Shown piece after piece: positions 1 through 8,017 of a stretch of 39,535 nt of DNA (positions are counted from its first letter, which is position 1; the number at the start of each line of letters is the position of its first letter). The position numbers and the translations under genes are program-made. The DNA comes from Vibrio aestuarianus (GTDB taxonomy: Bacteria; Pseudomonadota; Gammaproteobacteria; Enterobacterales; Vibrionaceae). A model generated the notes under the pieces. That model was not told where the DNA came from. It did not search any database and saw only the letters and a list, made by a program, of their open reading frames with translations. Location of the stretch: the NCBI RefSeq assembly GCF_012395185.1, contig NZ_JAAZTU010000036.1, positions 1 through 39,535 on the forward strand. The letters run 5' to 3'.

Positions 1-28
1 AAATACTACCTTGAGAAAAGTTTTTCAT
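1..28 (-). CDS. Start of an unknown gene leaving the left edge (partial)
   Basis: An ATG at 28-26 (minus strand) opens a frame that stays open to the window edge and reads MKNFSQGSI. It is preceded at a short distance by AAGAGG, a good ribosome site, and its start overlaps the last 23 bases of the winged-helix regulator gene in another frame. Overlap plus ribosome site suggest translational coupling, so the product probably works with the regulator. ToxR-family regulators often have a co-encoded membrane partner (ToxS, TcpH, VtrC). Nine codons are too few to assign a family. Confidence 0.45.
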
Positions 29-446
29 AAAACCTCTTCTTTTTGATTTCGGTATTTTTTCTTGCTGGCAATGAAGTTAAGCTAGCACTCACTTCTGGCA
101 AAGCTATTGATGAACTATTGAATTTATCAACATCATCAACAATAAGCATATAGCCAGTTTTGGGGACTGTTTGTATCTCACATTTAATGCCAGGGGTTGA
201 TTTTAACGACTTTCTCAAATTTGAGATAGCTTTTGTTAGAGATGTTTCACCAACAACAATACCTTTCCATACGGTATTATTTATTTCTTCTTTTTCCACG
301 ACCTGGTTAGGGGAAAGACACAACATATGTAGGATAGCGGCTTCTCTTCCCCCTAGAATAACACGCTCTTTGGCTGTTACTATTTCTCTCTTCAGTGTAT
401 CAAAATAAACGTCTTCCCCAATTAATATATTTCTCATCATGCTCAT
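6..446 (-). CDS. ToxR/CadC-type winged-helix regulator without a membrane segment
   Basis: A 146-residue transcriptional regulator. Residues about 10-105 form an OmpR/PhoB-type winged helix as in ToxR, TcpP and CadC: LGGREAAILHML leads into the domain, VVGETSLTKAISNLRKSLKS is the recognition-helix region, and PKTGYML is the C-terminal wing hairpin. After the domain there is only a ~40-residue polar tail ending in basic residues. There is no transmembrane helix and no periplasmic domain, unlike classical ToxR, and no phosphoacceptor receiver domain in front. The 3' end overlaps the start of another gene at 28, so the membrane or sensing part may be a separate polypeptide. The start could be either of two nearby Met codons (446 or 440). 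Target genes are not visible. Confidence 0.8.
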   Translation of the reverse strand: MSMMRNILIGEDVYFDTLKREIVTAKERVILGGREAAILHMLCLSPNQVVEKEEINNTVWKGIVVGETSLTKAISNLRKSLKSTPGIKCEIQTVPKTGYMLIVDDVDKFNSSSIALPEVSASLTSLPARKNTEIKKKRFYEKLFSR

Positions 447-960
447 TCACGCGCCATACAATAAGTAAACTGCAATGTAATGATCACTAGCCAAATAATA
501 CTACACAGCATCCACCAATAAAATAATATCGCCTACTTCAATTACCATTTTTTATATTAATATGGGTTTTTTCCCATTTTTTTAATGGCAATCGAGCACT
601 TTTTTTAACTGATTTATAAATAATTATAATTCTATTAACTAAAAATCCTCCCAACATATCTCACAGCATTTTTTTATGCTTAACTCTTTGTTTTTCATTT
701 TTTATCTTGAGCCTAGGATACAACCTACCCCCTAAGCTTGCTATTCACTTGAGCGATGATGAGAATATTCTTACAGACAATGTTGTCATTTAATACCTAC
801 TAATCTCTGCAACCCAACAGTCATAAGAGTGAGCTTTAAGCCTGAAAACCTTGTATCGCAATAAGGAAAACATTATTAACAGCACTCCATGTGCTAAATA
901 AACTCCTAGCTAGTATTCCTTTTTTAAAAAGGTACAATCCTTCGCTTCCTTTGTTTTTAC
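447..960. other. Non-coding region, AT-rich
   Basis: About 510 bases between the divergent regulator and the pseudouridine synthase gene. It is rich in A/T runs and has no open frame with a ribosome site that I would call a gene. It must hold both promoters. I saw no convincing operator, riboswitch or terminator hairpin. Confidence 0.5.
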
Positions 961-2676
961 ATGCCTGAGCCAGAGACGATGCCAACAACACCTCCCCATT
1001 TCACGAGCTTCAATACCTCTATTGAGGGATATTCTCTGCCAGAACGCTTTACTTTTCCTTTATGTTATGAACCAGACCCTTTATGTCAGTTGGCTGCACA
1101 GCAACTACAAGAGCATTTATTGACTCAAGCGTATTGGCAGCATGACTTTAGTTCAAAAAAAGTAAGTGTTCAGACAAACGACTTAAGTGTGGGGGGAAAA
1201 ATGTTTGGCGTACTTGTGGTTCAAAACACCATCGGAGAGCTTGGGTTTCTATCTGCATTTTCAGGTAAACTGGCCGACAAAAATGTATTACCACACTTTG
1301 TTCCACCCGTTTTTGATATGTTGACAAATGATGGTTTCTTCCTCGCAGGCACTGCACCTATTAACCAAATCAATCAGCAAATAGATCAGTTGGAAAGCGA
1401 TGAGCAATACTGCAAGTTGCAGCAACAATTGAGACAAACTCAACTACAAGCAGATAAAAAAATAGAAGCATATCGCCAGTTGATGATTGAAGGACGTAAA
1501 AATCGCAAGTCGCAACGCCTAGCTATCGAGCAAATATCAAGCGCAACCACAAAAAATGAAATGTTGGATTCTCTTGCCAAGCAGAGTATTGCCGAGAAAA
1601 GCCACTTTAAGAGGTTAAAGGAAGAGTGGGATACGCATATCGCCACTATCAGTAAGCAACTCACAGAATATAAGAAAATCATTAAGATATTAAAAGAGCA
1701 GCGTAAGCAACTTTCAAATACTTTGCAGCAAAAGCTGTTTGCTCAATACAAATTCCTTAATATAAAAGGGGAAGAAAAGTCACTTGATGAGATTTTCCAT
1801 GCGACAACAAACCCGACGCCACCAGCAGGGGCTGGTGAGTGCGCAGCCCCAAAACTACTGCATTATGCATTTAAAAATGGATTGACCCCAATTGCGATGG
1901 CAGAGTTTTGGTGGGGAGCGTCACCTAAGTCCGAAATCCGCCAGCACAAAAAATTCTACCCTGCATGTCAAAGTAAGTGCCAACCTATTCTGGCGCATAT
2001 GCTTGAAGGTATACAGTTAGATGATAATCCTTTACTCGCCAACCCTGCAGAAGGTAAAGAGATTGAGATCGTCTACCAAGATGAAGCCATTGTTGTGGTT
2101 AATAAGCCGGCAGAATTTTTATCCGTACCTGGTGTTAATATCCAAGACTCCGTTTATTACCGTTTACAGCAACAATTTACTGATACTGAAGGTCCATTTG
2201 TCATTCACCGTTTAGATATGTCGACCTCTGGTCTTTTAGTTTTTGCGCTCACTCGACGAGCGAATAAAAGTCTTCAAAAGCAGTTTATTACTCGCAGTGT
2301 TGAAAAACGTTACGTTGCTCTTTTAGAAGGAGAACTTTCTCATTCTGAAGGTGATATTCAATTACCATTACGTGGTGATCTTGATGATAGACCACGCCAA
2401 TTAGTCTGTTTTGAGCATGGTAAAGCTGCCGATACTCATTGGCAACTCATCGAACAAAAAGAGGGACGCAGTAAAGTCTATCTTTACCCTAAAACAGGGC
2501 GAACCCACCAATTGCGTGTGCATTGCGCGCACACACTAGGACTTGATATGCCAATTGTTGGCGATGATCTGTATGGAACAAAAGCCGAGCGATTGCACCT
2601 TCATGCTGAACGGCTCAGTTTTGACCACCCTTATACCAAGCAACGTATGACCTTTACAATGAGTGCTGATTTCTAA
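961..2676 (+). CDS. RluA-family RNA pseudouridine synthase with long coiled-coil N-terminus
   Basis: A 571-residue cytoplasmic enzyme predicted to convert uridine to pseudouridine in structured RNA. The catalytic RluA domain occupies roughly residues 360-571. It starts at IVYQDEAIVVVNKPAEFLSVPG, has the catalytic aspartate D419 in HRLDMSTSG, then KRYVALLEG, and ends with KTGRTHQLRVHCAH and IVGDDLYG. The first ~350 residues are an extension: a leading domain, a long polar heptad-rich coiled coil (about 132-270), and a Trp-rich segment (FWWGASPKSEIRQH) before the catalytic domain. E. coli RluA is about 220 residues, so this is the long form found in marine gammaproteobacteria. No clear ribosome site precedes the first ATG; Met7 (979) is an alternative start. 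The target base is unknown. Confidence 0.88.
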   Translation: MPEPETMPTTPPHFTSFNTSIEGYSLPERFTFPLCYEPDPLCQLAAQQLQEHLLTQAYWQHDFSSKKVSVQTNDLSVGGKMFGVLVVQNTIGELGFLSAFSGKLADKNVLPHFVPPVFDMLTNDGFFLAGTAPINQINQQIDQLESDEQYCKLQQQLRQTQLQADKKIEAYRQLMIEGRKNRKSQRLAIEQISSATTKNEMLDSLAKQSIAEKSHFKRLKEEWDTHIATISKQLTEYKKIIKILKEQRKQLSNTLQQKLFAQYKFLNIKGEEKSLDEIFHATTNPTPPAGAGECAAPKLLHYAFKNGLTPIAMAEFWWGASPKSEIRQHKKFYPACQSKCQPILAHMLEGIQLDDNPLLANPAEGKEIEIVYQDEAIVVVNKPAEFLSVPGVNIQDSVYYRLQQQFTDTEGPFVIHRLDMSTSGLLVFALTRRANKSLQKQFITRSVEKRYVALLEGELSHSEGDIQLPLRGDLDDRPRQLVCFEHGKAADTHWQLIEQKEGRSKVYLYPKTGRTHQLRVHCAHTLGLDMPIVGDDLYGTKAERLHLHAERLSFDHPYTKQRMTFTMSADF

Positions 2677-2767
2677 ATCAATCTAAAATCATCTCACTAA
2701 GCATAAAACCCACTCGGTAGATATATCCACCTCGATCTAACTGTGGTGTAGCAACGGAATAAAATCA

Positions 2768-2782
2768 TAGACGACTGGTCTA
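2768..2782. promoter_or_regulatory. TetR-type operator, copy 1
   Basis: TAGACGACTGGTCTA is a 15-bp near-palindrome: TAGAC, 5 bases, GTCTA. It lies 21 bases before the tetR ATG, inside the probable promoter. The identical 15-mer occurs at 3439-3453 before the reductase gene. It resembles the NemR-type box (TAGACC..GGTCTA). The repetition at two promoters of one locus makes it the likely binding site of the adjacent TetR protein. Confidence 0.75.
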
Positions 2783-2803
2783 TTTTTATTTATAGTGCAC
2801 AGC

Positions 2804-3391
2804 ATGAAAACGAAAACCAATGATACTCGCCAACACATTCTACAAGTCGGATACCAGTTAGTGGTATCGAAAGGCTTTACTGCTGTTGGCTTGTCTGAAC
2901 TACTCAAAACCGCTGATGTGCCAAAAGGCTCTTTTTATCATTATTTTAAATCTAAAGAACAATTTGGTGAGGCGTTAATCCAAGAGTATTTTCAACACTA
3001 CTTATCTCGTATTGAAGCATTACTATTGCAAAGTGATGGGACTGGCTTTGAGCGTGCGATGCGCTATTTTCAACGCTGGCTAGAAGTGGAAAATGAAACG
3101 TGTAATGCTCATAAATGCTTAGTGGTGAAACTTGGCGCTGAGGTGTCTGACTTATCAGACCCCATGCGTGAAGCACTGCTGGCGGGGGCCAATACAATCA
3201 TATCTACTCTTGCTTGTTGTATTGCTCAAGGCATAGAAGATGGTTCAATTGCCAAACAAGACAGCACTAACACCGCACACATGCTCTACCATTTGTGGTT
3301 GGGGGCGGGGTTAATGAGCAAACTCAGTCAAAACCAAGCTGGGTTACAGCAAACACTGACCACCACCAAACAGATATTAACGGCTCAATAG
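2804..3391 (+). CDS. TetR/AcrR-family repressor (NemR/AcuR-like)
   Basis: A 195-residue DNA-binding regulator. Residues about 5-55 form the TetR helix-turn-helix, with GFTAVGLSELLKTADVPKGSFYHYFKSKE (recognition helix PKGSFYHYF) as the signature. The rest is the helical ligand and dimer domain, with Cys residues in NETCNAHKC that could sense electrophiles as in NemR. I chose the ATG at 2804 over an in-frame GTG at 2795; neither has a strong ribosome site, so the transcript may have a very short leader. An identical operator precedes this gene and the reductase gene downstream, so it probably represses itself and the reductase-GST pair, responding to a reactive electrophile. A strong terminator follows. 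Confidence 0.9.
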   Translation: MKTKTNDTRQHILQVGYQLVVSKGFTAVGLSELLKTADVPKGSFYHYFKSKEQFGEALIQEYFQHYLSRIEALLLQSDGTGFERAMRYFQRWLEVENETCNAHKCLVVKLGAEVSDLSDPMREALLAGANTIISTLACCIAQGIEDGSIAKQDSTNTAHMLYHLWLGAGLMSKLSQNQAGLQQTLTTTKQILTAQ

Positions 3392-3400
3392 CTACATTAA

Positions 3401-3428
3401 CCCGCCGATAAACAGGCGGGATTTTTTG
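3401..3428 (+). terminator. Rho-independent terminator after tetR
   Basis: A perfect 6-bp GC stem CCCGCC/GGCGGG around an 8-base loop, followed by ATTTTTTG. It sits 10 bases after the tetR stop and before the second operator, so the reductase-GST pair has its own promoter. Confidence 0.85.
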
Positions 3429-3438
3429 AAACAAACAC

Positions 3439-3453
3439 TAGACGACTGGTCTA
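3439..3453. promoter_or_regulatory. TetR-type operator, copy 2
   Basis: An exact second copy of TAGACGACTGGTCTA, 24 bases before the ATG of the CurA-like reductase. It lies between the tetR terminator and an AAGGA ribosome site, where it would block the promoter of the reductase-GST operon. Confidence 0.75.
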
Positions 3454-3477
3454 ATCCTATAAAATAAGGACACTCCA

Positions 3478-4509
3478 ATGACAGCACAAACCAACCGCCG
3501 TATTGTACTTGCCTCTCGCCCCGTCGGCGCACCAACCGCTAATGACTTTCGCTTAGAAAACGTCGTAAAACCAACCCCAGCAGAGGGTGAAGTCTTACTG
3601 CGTAGCATTTATCTATCACTTGACCCATACATGCGCGGTCGCATGAGTGCAGCAAAGTCATACGCAGATCCAGTCGCGATCGATGATGTAATGGTCGGTG
3701 GTACGGTGTGTCAAGTTGAAGTATCAAACCACCCACAATTTGAACAAGGTGAGTGGGTACTGGCATACACTGGCTGGCAAGATTACGCATTATCCAATGG
3801 CCAAGGATTACTTAAACTAGGCAGTAATCCAACACAACCTTCTTATGCCCTAGGCATTATGGGTATGCCCGGCTTTACCGCTTATATGGGTTTGCTAGAC
3901 ATTGGTCAACCTAAAGCCGGTGAAACAGTGGTAGTTGCGGCAGCAACGGGACCAGTGGGCGCTACGGTTGGTCAAATTGCAAAAATTAAAGGCTGTCATG
4001 TGGTGGGCATTGCCGGCGGTGAAGAAAAATGTCGTTATGCAACAGAAGTATTAGGCTTTGATCACTGCCTCGACCACAAAGCTGACGATTTTGCAGAGCA
4101 GTTAGCTGAAGCTTGTAACCAAGGAATTGATGTTTACTACGAAAATGTAGGTGGCAAAGTTTTTGATGCGGTTTTACCGCTACTCAATACCGCAGCTCGC
4201 GTGCCTCTTTGTGGCTTAATTTCACAATATAATGCCACCTCGCTACCTGAAGGGCCTGATCGTCTATCGATGTTAATGGGCACATTGCTTACCAAACGAA
4301 TCCGTATGCAAGGCTTCATTATTTTTGATGACTACGGCCATCGCTACAACGAATTTGCAGCCGATATGACTCAATGGTTAAGCGAAGGAAAAGTAAAATA
4401 CCGCGAGCAACTGGTCGACGGTTTAGAAAACACACCACAAGCCTTTATTGGCCTATTGGAAGGAAAAAACTTTGGCAAACTGGTTATCCAAGTAAACCAA
4501 CCACTTTAA
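3478..4509 (+). CDS. NADPH-dependent alkenal/enone reductase (CurA/LTD family, MDR superfamily)
   Basis: A 343-residue zinc-independent medium-chain oxidoreductase of the leukotriene B4 12-hydroxydehydrogenase/curcumin reductase type. It is expected to reduce activated C=C bonds of enones and alkenals with NADPH. The catalytic-domain signature LDPYMRGRMS is near residues 45-55. The Rossmann glycine motif AAATGPVGATVGQIAK is near 157-172, and YYENVGG is near 220. Length matches E. coli CurA (345). An AAGGA ribosome site lies 9 bases before the ATG. Only 10 bases separate it from the GST gene, so the two form a detoxification operon, with a TetR-type operator just upstream. Confidence 0.88.
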   Translation: MTAQTNRRIVLASRPVGAPTANDFRLENVVKPTPAEGEVLLRSIYLSLDPYMRGRMSAAKSYADPVAIDDVMVGGTVCQVEVSNHPQFEQGEWVLAYTGWQDYALSNGQGLLKLGSNPTQPSYALGIMGMPGFTAYMGLLDIGQPKAGETVVVAAATGPVGATVGQIAKIKGCHVVGIAGGEEKCRYATEVLGFDHCLDHKADDFAEQLAEACNQGIDVYYENVGGKVFDAVLPLLNTAARVPLCGLISQYNATSLPEGPDRLSMLMGTLLTKRIRMQGFIIFDDYGHRYNEFAADMTQWLSEGKVKYREQLVDGLENTPQAFIGLLEGKNFGKLVIQVNQPL

Positions 4510-4519
4510 TAAGGACAGT

Positions 4520-5137
4520 ATGATGATCAAACTTCACCACCTTAATAAATCTCGCTCTAAGCGTATTATCTGGTTACTCGAAGAGCTGGGGGTTGAGTAT
4601 CAAGTGGTTCCGTATCAGCGTGATAGCGTGACTTTTCTGGCACCACCGGAGCTAAAAAGCGTCCACCCACTAGGCAAATCACCCGTGATTGAAGACAGTG
4701 GTTTAGTGGTTACTGAATCTGGCGCCATCACGGATTACTTAATAGAGAAATATGGTCAGCAGTTTGCACCTAAACGCGGCAGCGGTGAATACGTTCAATA
4801 TCAACAATGGCTCCATTTCGCAGAGAGTTCAGCCATATTACCGCTACTGCTAAAGATGTTTGTCGCTAAAGATGGCTGTCAAACCAACTTCCTTGGTGGC
4901 TACGCGGATAATGAAACCGCCAAAGTCATGAGTTACTTTGACCAATGTTTGGTTGGTAAACGTTACTTAGTTGCCGATCAACTGACTGGCGCAGATTTTA
5001 TGATGTCTTTCATTGCTGAAATTCTAGCAAACAGCGGTAGTATTGAACTCTACCCAAATATTGCCGCTTACCTAAAGCAACTAGCCACGCACCCTGCGTA
5101 CCAAAAATCTGAACAGATTGAAGCGCAATACGCATAG
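4520..5137 (+). CDS. Glutathione S-transferase
   Basis: A 205-residue cytosolic GST that conjugates glutathione to electrophiles. The N-terminal thioredoxin fold (1-80) starts MIKLHHLNKSRSKRIIWLLEEL, with the usual GKSPVIEDSG cis-Pro loop and TESGAITDYL glutathione-contact motif. The helical C-terminal domain follows, with GADFMMSF in the N-capping position. Ser11 or nearby residues may fill the catalytic role. It follows the reductase by 10 bases with an AAGGA ribosome site. Two consecutive ATGs (4520, 4523) are possible starts. Co-transcription with an enone reductase fits joint removal of reactive carbonyl compounds. Confidence 0.9.
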   Translation: MMIKLHHLNKSRSKRIIWLLEELGVEYQVVPYQRDSVTFLAPPELKSVHPLGKSPVIEDSGLVVTESGAITDYLIEKYGQQFAPKRGSGEYVQYQQWLHFAESSAILPLLLKMFVAKDGCQTNFLGGYADNETAKVMSYFDQCLVGKRYLVADQLTGADFMMSFIAEILANSGSIELYPNIAAYLKQLATHPAYQKSEQIEAQYA

Positions 5138-5162
5138 CACTCAGCACAAGTAAGAGCACTAT

Positions 5163-5204
5163 AAAAGCGCCATTTCAAGTTATCTGAGAGGCGTTTTTCT
5201 TTTC
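5163..5204 (+). terminator. Probable terminator of the reductase-GST operon
   Basis: AAAAGCGCC pairs with GGCGTTTTT (9 bp, one G-U) around an 18-base loop, and the 3' arm runs into TTTTTCTTTT. It lies about 25 bases after the GST stop. Confidence 0.6.
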
Positions 5205-5264
5205 CATTTAGGAAATAACTTGTTTATCAATTTTCAATAGTGAAAAGTATCGACCCGCATTAAC

Positions 5265-5293
5265 ATTAAACCCTCTTTTTATGAGGGTTTAAT
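5265..5293 (+). promoter_or_regulatory. Hairpin that buries the yjjI ribosome-binding site
   Basis: A perfect 11-bp stem, ATTAAACCCTC (5265-5275) with GAGGGTTTAAT (5283-5293), closed by a 7-base T-rich loop. It ends two bases before the yjjI ATG at 5296. The only Shine-Dalgarno-like sequence, GAGGG at 5283-5287, is inside the 3' arm, so the folded RNA would block initiation. It is not followed by a T-run, so it is not an ordinary terminator. A protein, small RNA or temperature would be needed to open it. Confidence 0.65.
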
Positions 5294-5295
5294 TC

Positions 5296-6846
5296 ATGAG
5301 CCAACCGTTAGACCAACACCAACAACGTTGCTACGATATCGTTACCGATACGACTCTTTCTGCGAAGCAAAAATCGCACTTTCTTGCTCTCGAAGCTGAG
5401 GCAAATTTACCTTATATAACGGTATCACCGGTGGTGACACAGGCAATGGATCAAGGTATTTTGTGTGACATGTTTGAAGGCCATGCTCCTTTTAAACCCC
5501 GTTATGTACTGCCTGATTACGCTAAATTTCTTCAACAAGGGTCAAAGCACTTAGAGCTCACGCCAGCACGAAATTTTGATGAAGCCATCAACATGCTGAC
5601 GATTTTGTATCATCACGTGCCGTCGGTAACTTCAATACCGGTTTATCTCGGCCAATTAGATGACGTACTGCTTCCTTATGTCGGTGAGTTAAGTGAACAG
5701 GCGCTCTACAACAAACTAAAACTGTTCTGGATCATGCTTGATCGCACTCTGCCTGATGCCTTTATGCACGCCAATATCGGTCCGAGTGATAATATTATTT
5801 GCCGCCTTATTTTACGTATTGATGGCGAACTGAAACAGATCGCGCCGAACCTAACATTGATGTATGACCCAAGCGTGACACCTGATGATCTTTTACGGCA
5901 AGCCACCGCCAATATTTGTCAATGTGGTAAACCCCATATTGCCAACTACCCCATACATGCCAAAACCTACGGTGCAAAACATTTTGGGATCGTCAGTTGT
6001 TATAACTCACTGCCTTTAGGTGGCGGTTCTAATACGCTCGTGCGGATGAACCTAAAACAAGCAGCGCAGGAAGCTAGTAACAGCGATGATTTCTTACATC
6101 GCGTTCTACCACACTACAGCCAGCTGATGATTGAATTAATTGATGCTCGTAGCACGTTTTTGCACCAACACTCTAACTTCTTTAACGGCTTCTTAACCCA
6201 TGAAGGCTTAATTGAAGAATCTCGCTTCGCCCCCATGTTTGGGATCTATGGCATGGCAGAAGCCGTTAATCTGTTACAAGACCAAGAACAGCGTGAAGGC
6301 CGTTATGGTCAGGACGAAACCGCAAACCAATTAGGATATAGAATTTCTGAAAAATTAGCGGAGATCGTACAGAACTCTCCAGTCAAATATGGCCTTAATG
6401 GTCGTGCGTTATTACATGCACAAGGAGGTATTAGCCTTGATTTAGACGTAACACCAGGGGTTCGTATCCCTTATGGATCAGAACCAGATCCGATCAGTTA
6501 CGTGCAAGCAACCGCAAGGCATCACACCCATTATGCATCCGGCATCAGTGATATTTTAACTTTGGATGAAACGGTAAAATCGAACCCTGAAGCAATGTTT
6601 AACTTATGCAAAGGAGCCTTACATGCTGGCTATCGTGAATTTACCGCCAACGTGGCTTCTAATGATCTCATTCGGGTAACGGGTTATATGGTTAAGTTGT
6701 CGGAAATCGCACAGTTTGAACAACATGGTTCGCGAACCAATACCACTTTTCTTGGGGCTGAAGCGGCGAAAAACACCAACATTCTCAACCGAAGAGCACG
6801 AGTCATTAGCTTAGAAACCACACCATACTCTCCACCAGTACAATGA
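5296..6846 (+). CDS. yjjI: Glycyl-radical enzyme YjjI (DUF3029)
   Basis: A 516-residue relative of pyruvate formate-lyase. The glycyl-radical loop is at residues 460-464 (RVTGY, radical G463), and the likely thiyl cysteine is C235 in GIVSCYNSLPLGGGS. The enzyme works only without oxygen because the glycyl radical is destroyed by O2. Its physiological substrate is not settled. The length matches E. coli YjjI (516). The gene overlaps its activase yjjW by the ATGA type, so the two are co-translated. The start has its ribosome site inside a hairpin. An anaerobic regulator such as FNR would be expected, but I could not find a clear FNR box, only one half-site near 5226. Confidence 0.93.
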   Translation: MSQPLDQHQQRCYDIVTDTTLSAKQKSHFLALEAEANLPYITVSPVVTQAMDQGILCDMFEGHAPFKPRYVLPDYAKFLQQGSKHLELTPARNFDEAINMLTILYHHVPSVTSIPVYLGQLDDVLLPYVGELSEQALYNKLKLFWIMLDRTLPDAFMHANIGPSDNIICRLILRIDGELKQIAPNLTLMYDPSVTPDDLLRQATANICQCGKPHIANYPIHAKTYGAKHFGIVSCYNSLPLGGGSNTLVRMNLKQAAQEASNSDDFLHRVLPHYSQLMIELIDARSTFLHQHSNFFNGFLTHEGLIEESRFAPMFGIYGMAEAVNLLQDQEQREGRYGQDETANQLGYRISEKLAEIVQNSPVKYGLNGRALLHAQGGISLDLDVTPGVRIPYGSEPDPISYVQATARHHTHYASGISDILTLDETVKSNPEAMFNLCKGALHAGYREFTANVASNDLIRVTGYMVKLSEIAQFEQHGSRTNTTFLGAEAAKNTNILNRRARVISLETTPYSPPVQ

Positions 6847-7742
6847 TGAAAAAGGTGCAAAAGCTAACGGCTAAAGTCAGCCGTGTGCTGACTTTTTCTT
6901 GCGTTGACGGACCGGGAAATAGGCTGGTGATTTTTTTACAAGGCTGTAATTTTACCTGTCTTTCTTGCCATAACCCACACACCATCAACCACTGTAATCA
7001 TTGCGGTGATTGTGTGTCGGTGTGTCCAAGTGGCGCGTTAACCATCAACTCCCACCAGCAAGTAGAATGGCAAGAACAGCAATGCATTCATTGTGATCGC
7101 TGCATCGAGATCTGTTCCCATCAATCAAATCCTAAAATTCACCACTACAGCGTGGCACAATTATTGGATTTGGTGCGAAAATATCGCTTCTTTTTAAGTG
7201 GAATAACCGTCTCTGGTGGCGAGGCAACATTACAATTACCCATTATTACCGCGCTCTTTAAAGCGATAAAACAAGATAAAGAACTTTGTCACCTTAGCTG
7301 CTTTATTGATAGTAATGGCTCACTTTCGCGCCAAGGTTGGGAAAAAGTAACACCTTATTTAGATGGGGTGATGATCGACTTAAAAGCATGGCAAAACGAA
7401 ACCCACTTGTGGCTTGTCGGAAGAGACAATCATCGTGTCATACAATCCATCAACTATCTATCGCAAGTCGGCAAGTTATATGAAGTGCGCTTGCTGTTTA
7501 TCCCAAACGAAAGTGATCTAGATAGTGAAATTGATGCGCTTGCTGACTATCTGCGCTCATTGCCATCTCAAGTTCAAATTCGGATCAATGCATTCCAACA
7601 TCACGGTGTGGTTGGCGAAGCTCTCACATGGCAAAGCAGTGATGAACAAGCAATACGCTCATTTCACGATGAACTCTTTGCATTAGTACAACGACCTATT
7701 TTGTTACCTAGTGTTTACTGCTCTACTACGGAGCAAACATAA
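6843..7742 (+). CDS. yjjW: YjjW, radical-SAM glycyl-radical activase for YjjI
   Basis: A 299-residue radical-SAM protein that installs the glycyl radical on YjjI using S-adenosylmethionine. The cluster motif CxxxCxxC is C35, C39, C42 (GCNFTCLSCHNP). Next come two ferredoxin-like 4Fe-4S motifs, CNHCGDCVSVCP (from C51) and CIHCDRCIEIC. That insert is typical of activases of this class and absent from the pyruvate formate-lyase activase. The SAM-binding glycine motif VSGGEATLQ follows. The ATG at 6843 overlaps the yjjI stop; a second ATG at 6846 is the alternative start. Confidence 0.93.
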   Translation: MMKKVQKLTAKVSRVLTFSCVDGPGNRLVIFLQGCNFTCLSCHNPHTINHCNHCGDCVSVCPSGALTINSHQQVEWQEQQCIHCDRCIEICSHQSNPKIHHYSVAQLLDLVRKYRFFLSGITVSGGEATLQLPIITALFKAIKQDKELCHLSCFIDSNGSLSRQGWEKVTPYLDGVMIDLKAWQNETHLWLVGRDNHRVIQSINYLSQVGKLYEVRLLFIPNESDLDSEIDALADYLRSLPSQVQIRINAFQHHGVVGEALTWQSSDEQAIRSFHDELFALVQRPILLPSVYCSTTEQT

Positions 7743-7955
7743 TTAAATAGCTATTTAATAAATAAGATTAAGTGCTTTTACTTACATTCCTTATTTTCTT
7801 TATTCTGTCACAAGTCGACTCGGCTCGCTGATACCCTCAGATTAGGTTTAACAAACACGGTGTGAGTAGAACTATTGTTTTCTTAGCATCAACCATATCA
7901 GCATTGGCTAACGATTCATCAGAGATTGCATTTCGTATAAGTAGTCTACAATGAA

Positions 7956-7978
7956 AAGAGGCGCATATTGTGTCTCTT
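7956..7978 (+). promoter_or_regulatory. Hairpin in the leader of the 19-codon ORF
   Basis: AAGAGGCGCA (7956-7965) pairs with TGTGTCTCTT (7969-7978) through 10 bp, two of them G-U, with a 3-base loop. It lies 40 bases before the small ORF at 8018. It may be the 5' stem of a short structured RNA. A TTGCAT/TACAAT promoter-like pair just upstream has a spacer of only about 15, so promoter assignment is weak. Confidence 0.4.
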
Positions 7979-8017
7979 CTGTTCTCAACATTTAACATCG
8001 ATATAAGGATACGTATC

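Noticed and set aside
5221..5235. Possible FNR box before yjjI
   Set aside because: Only the ATCAA half matches; the other half does not fit TTGAT at the required spacing.
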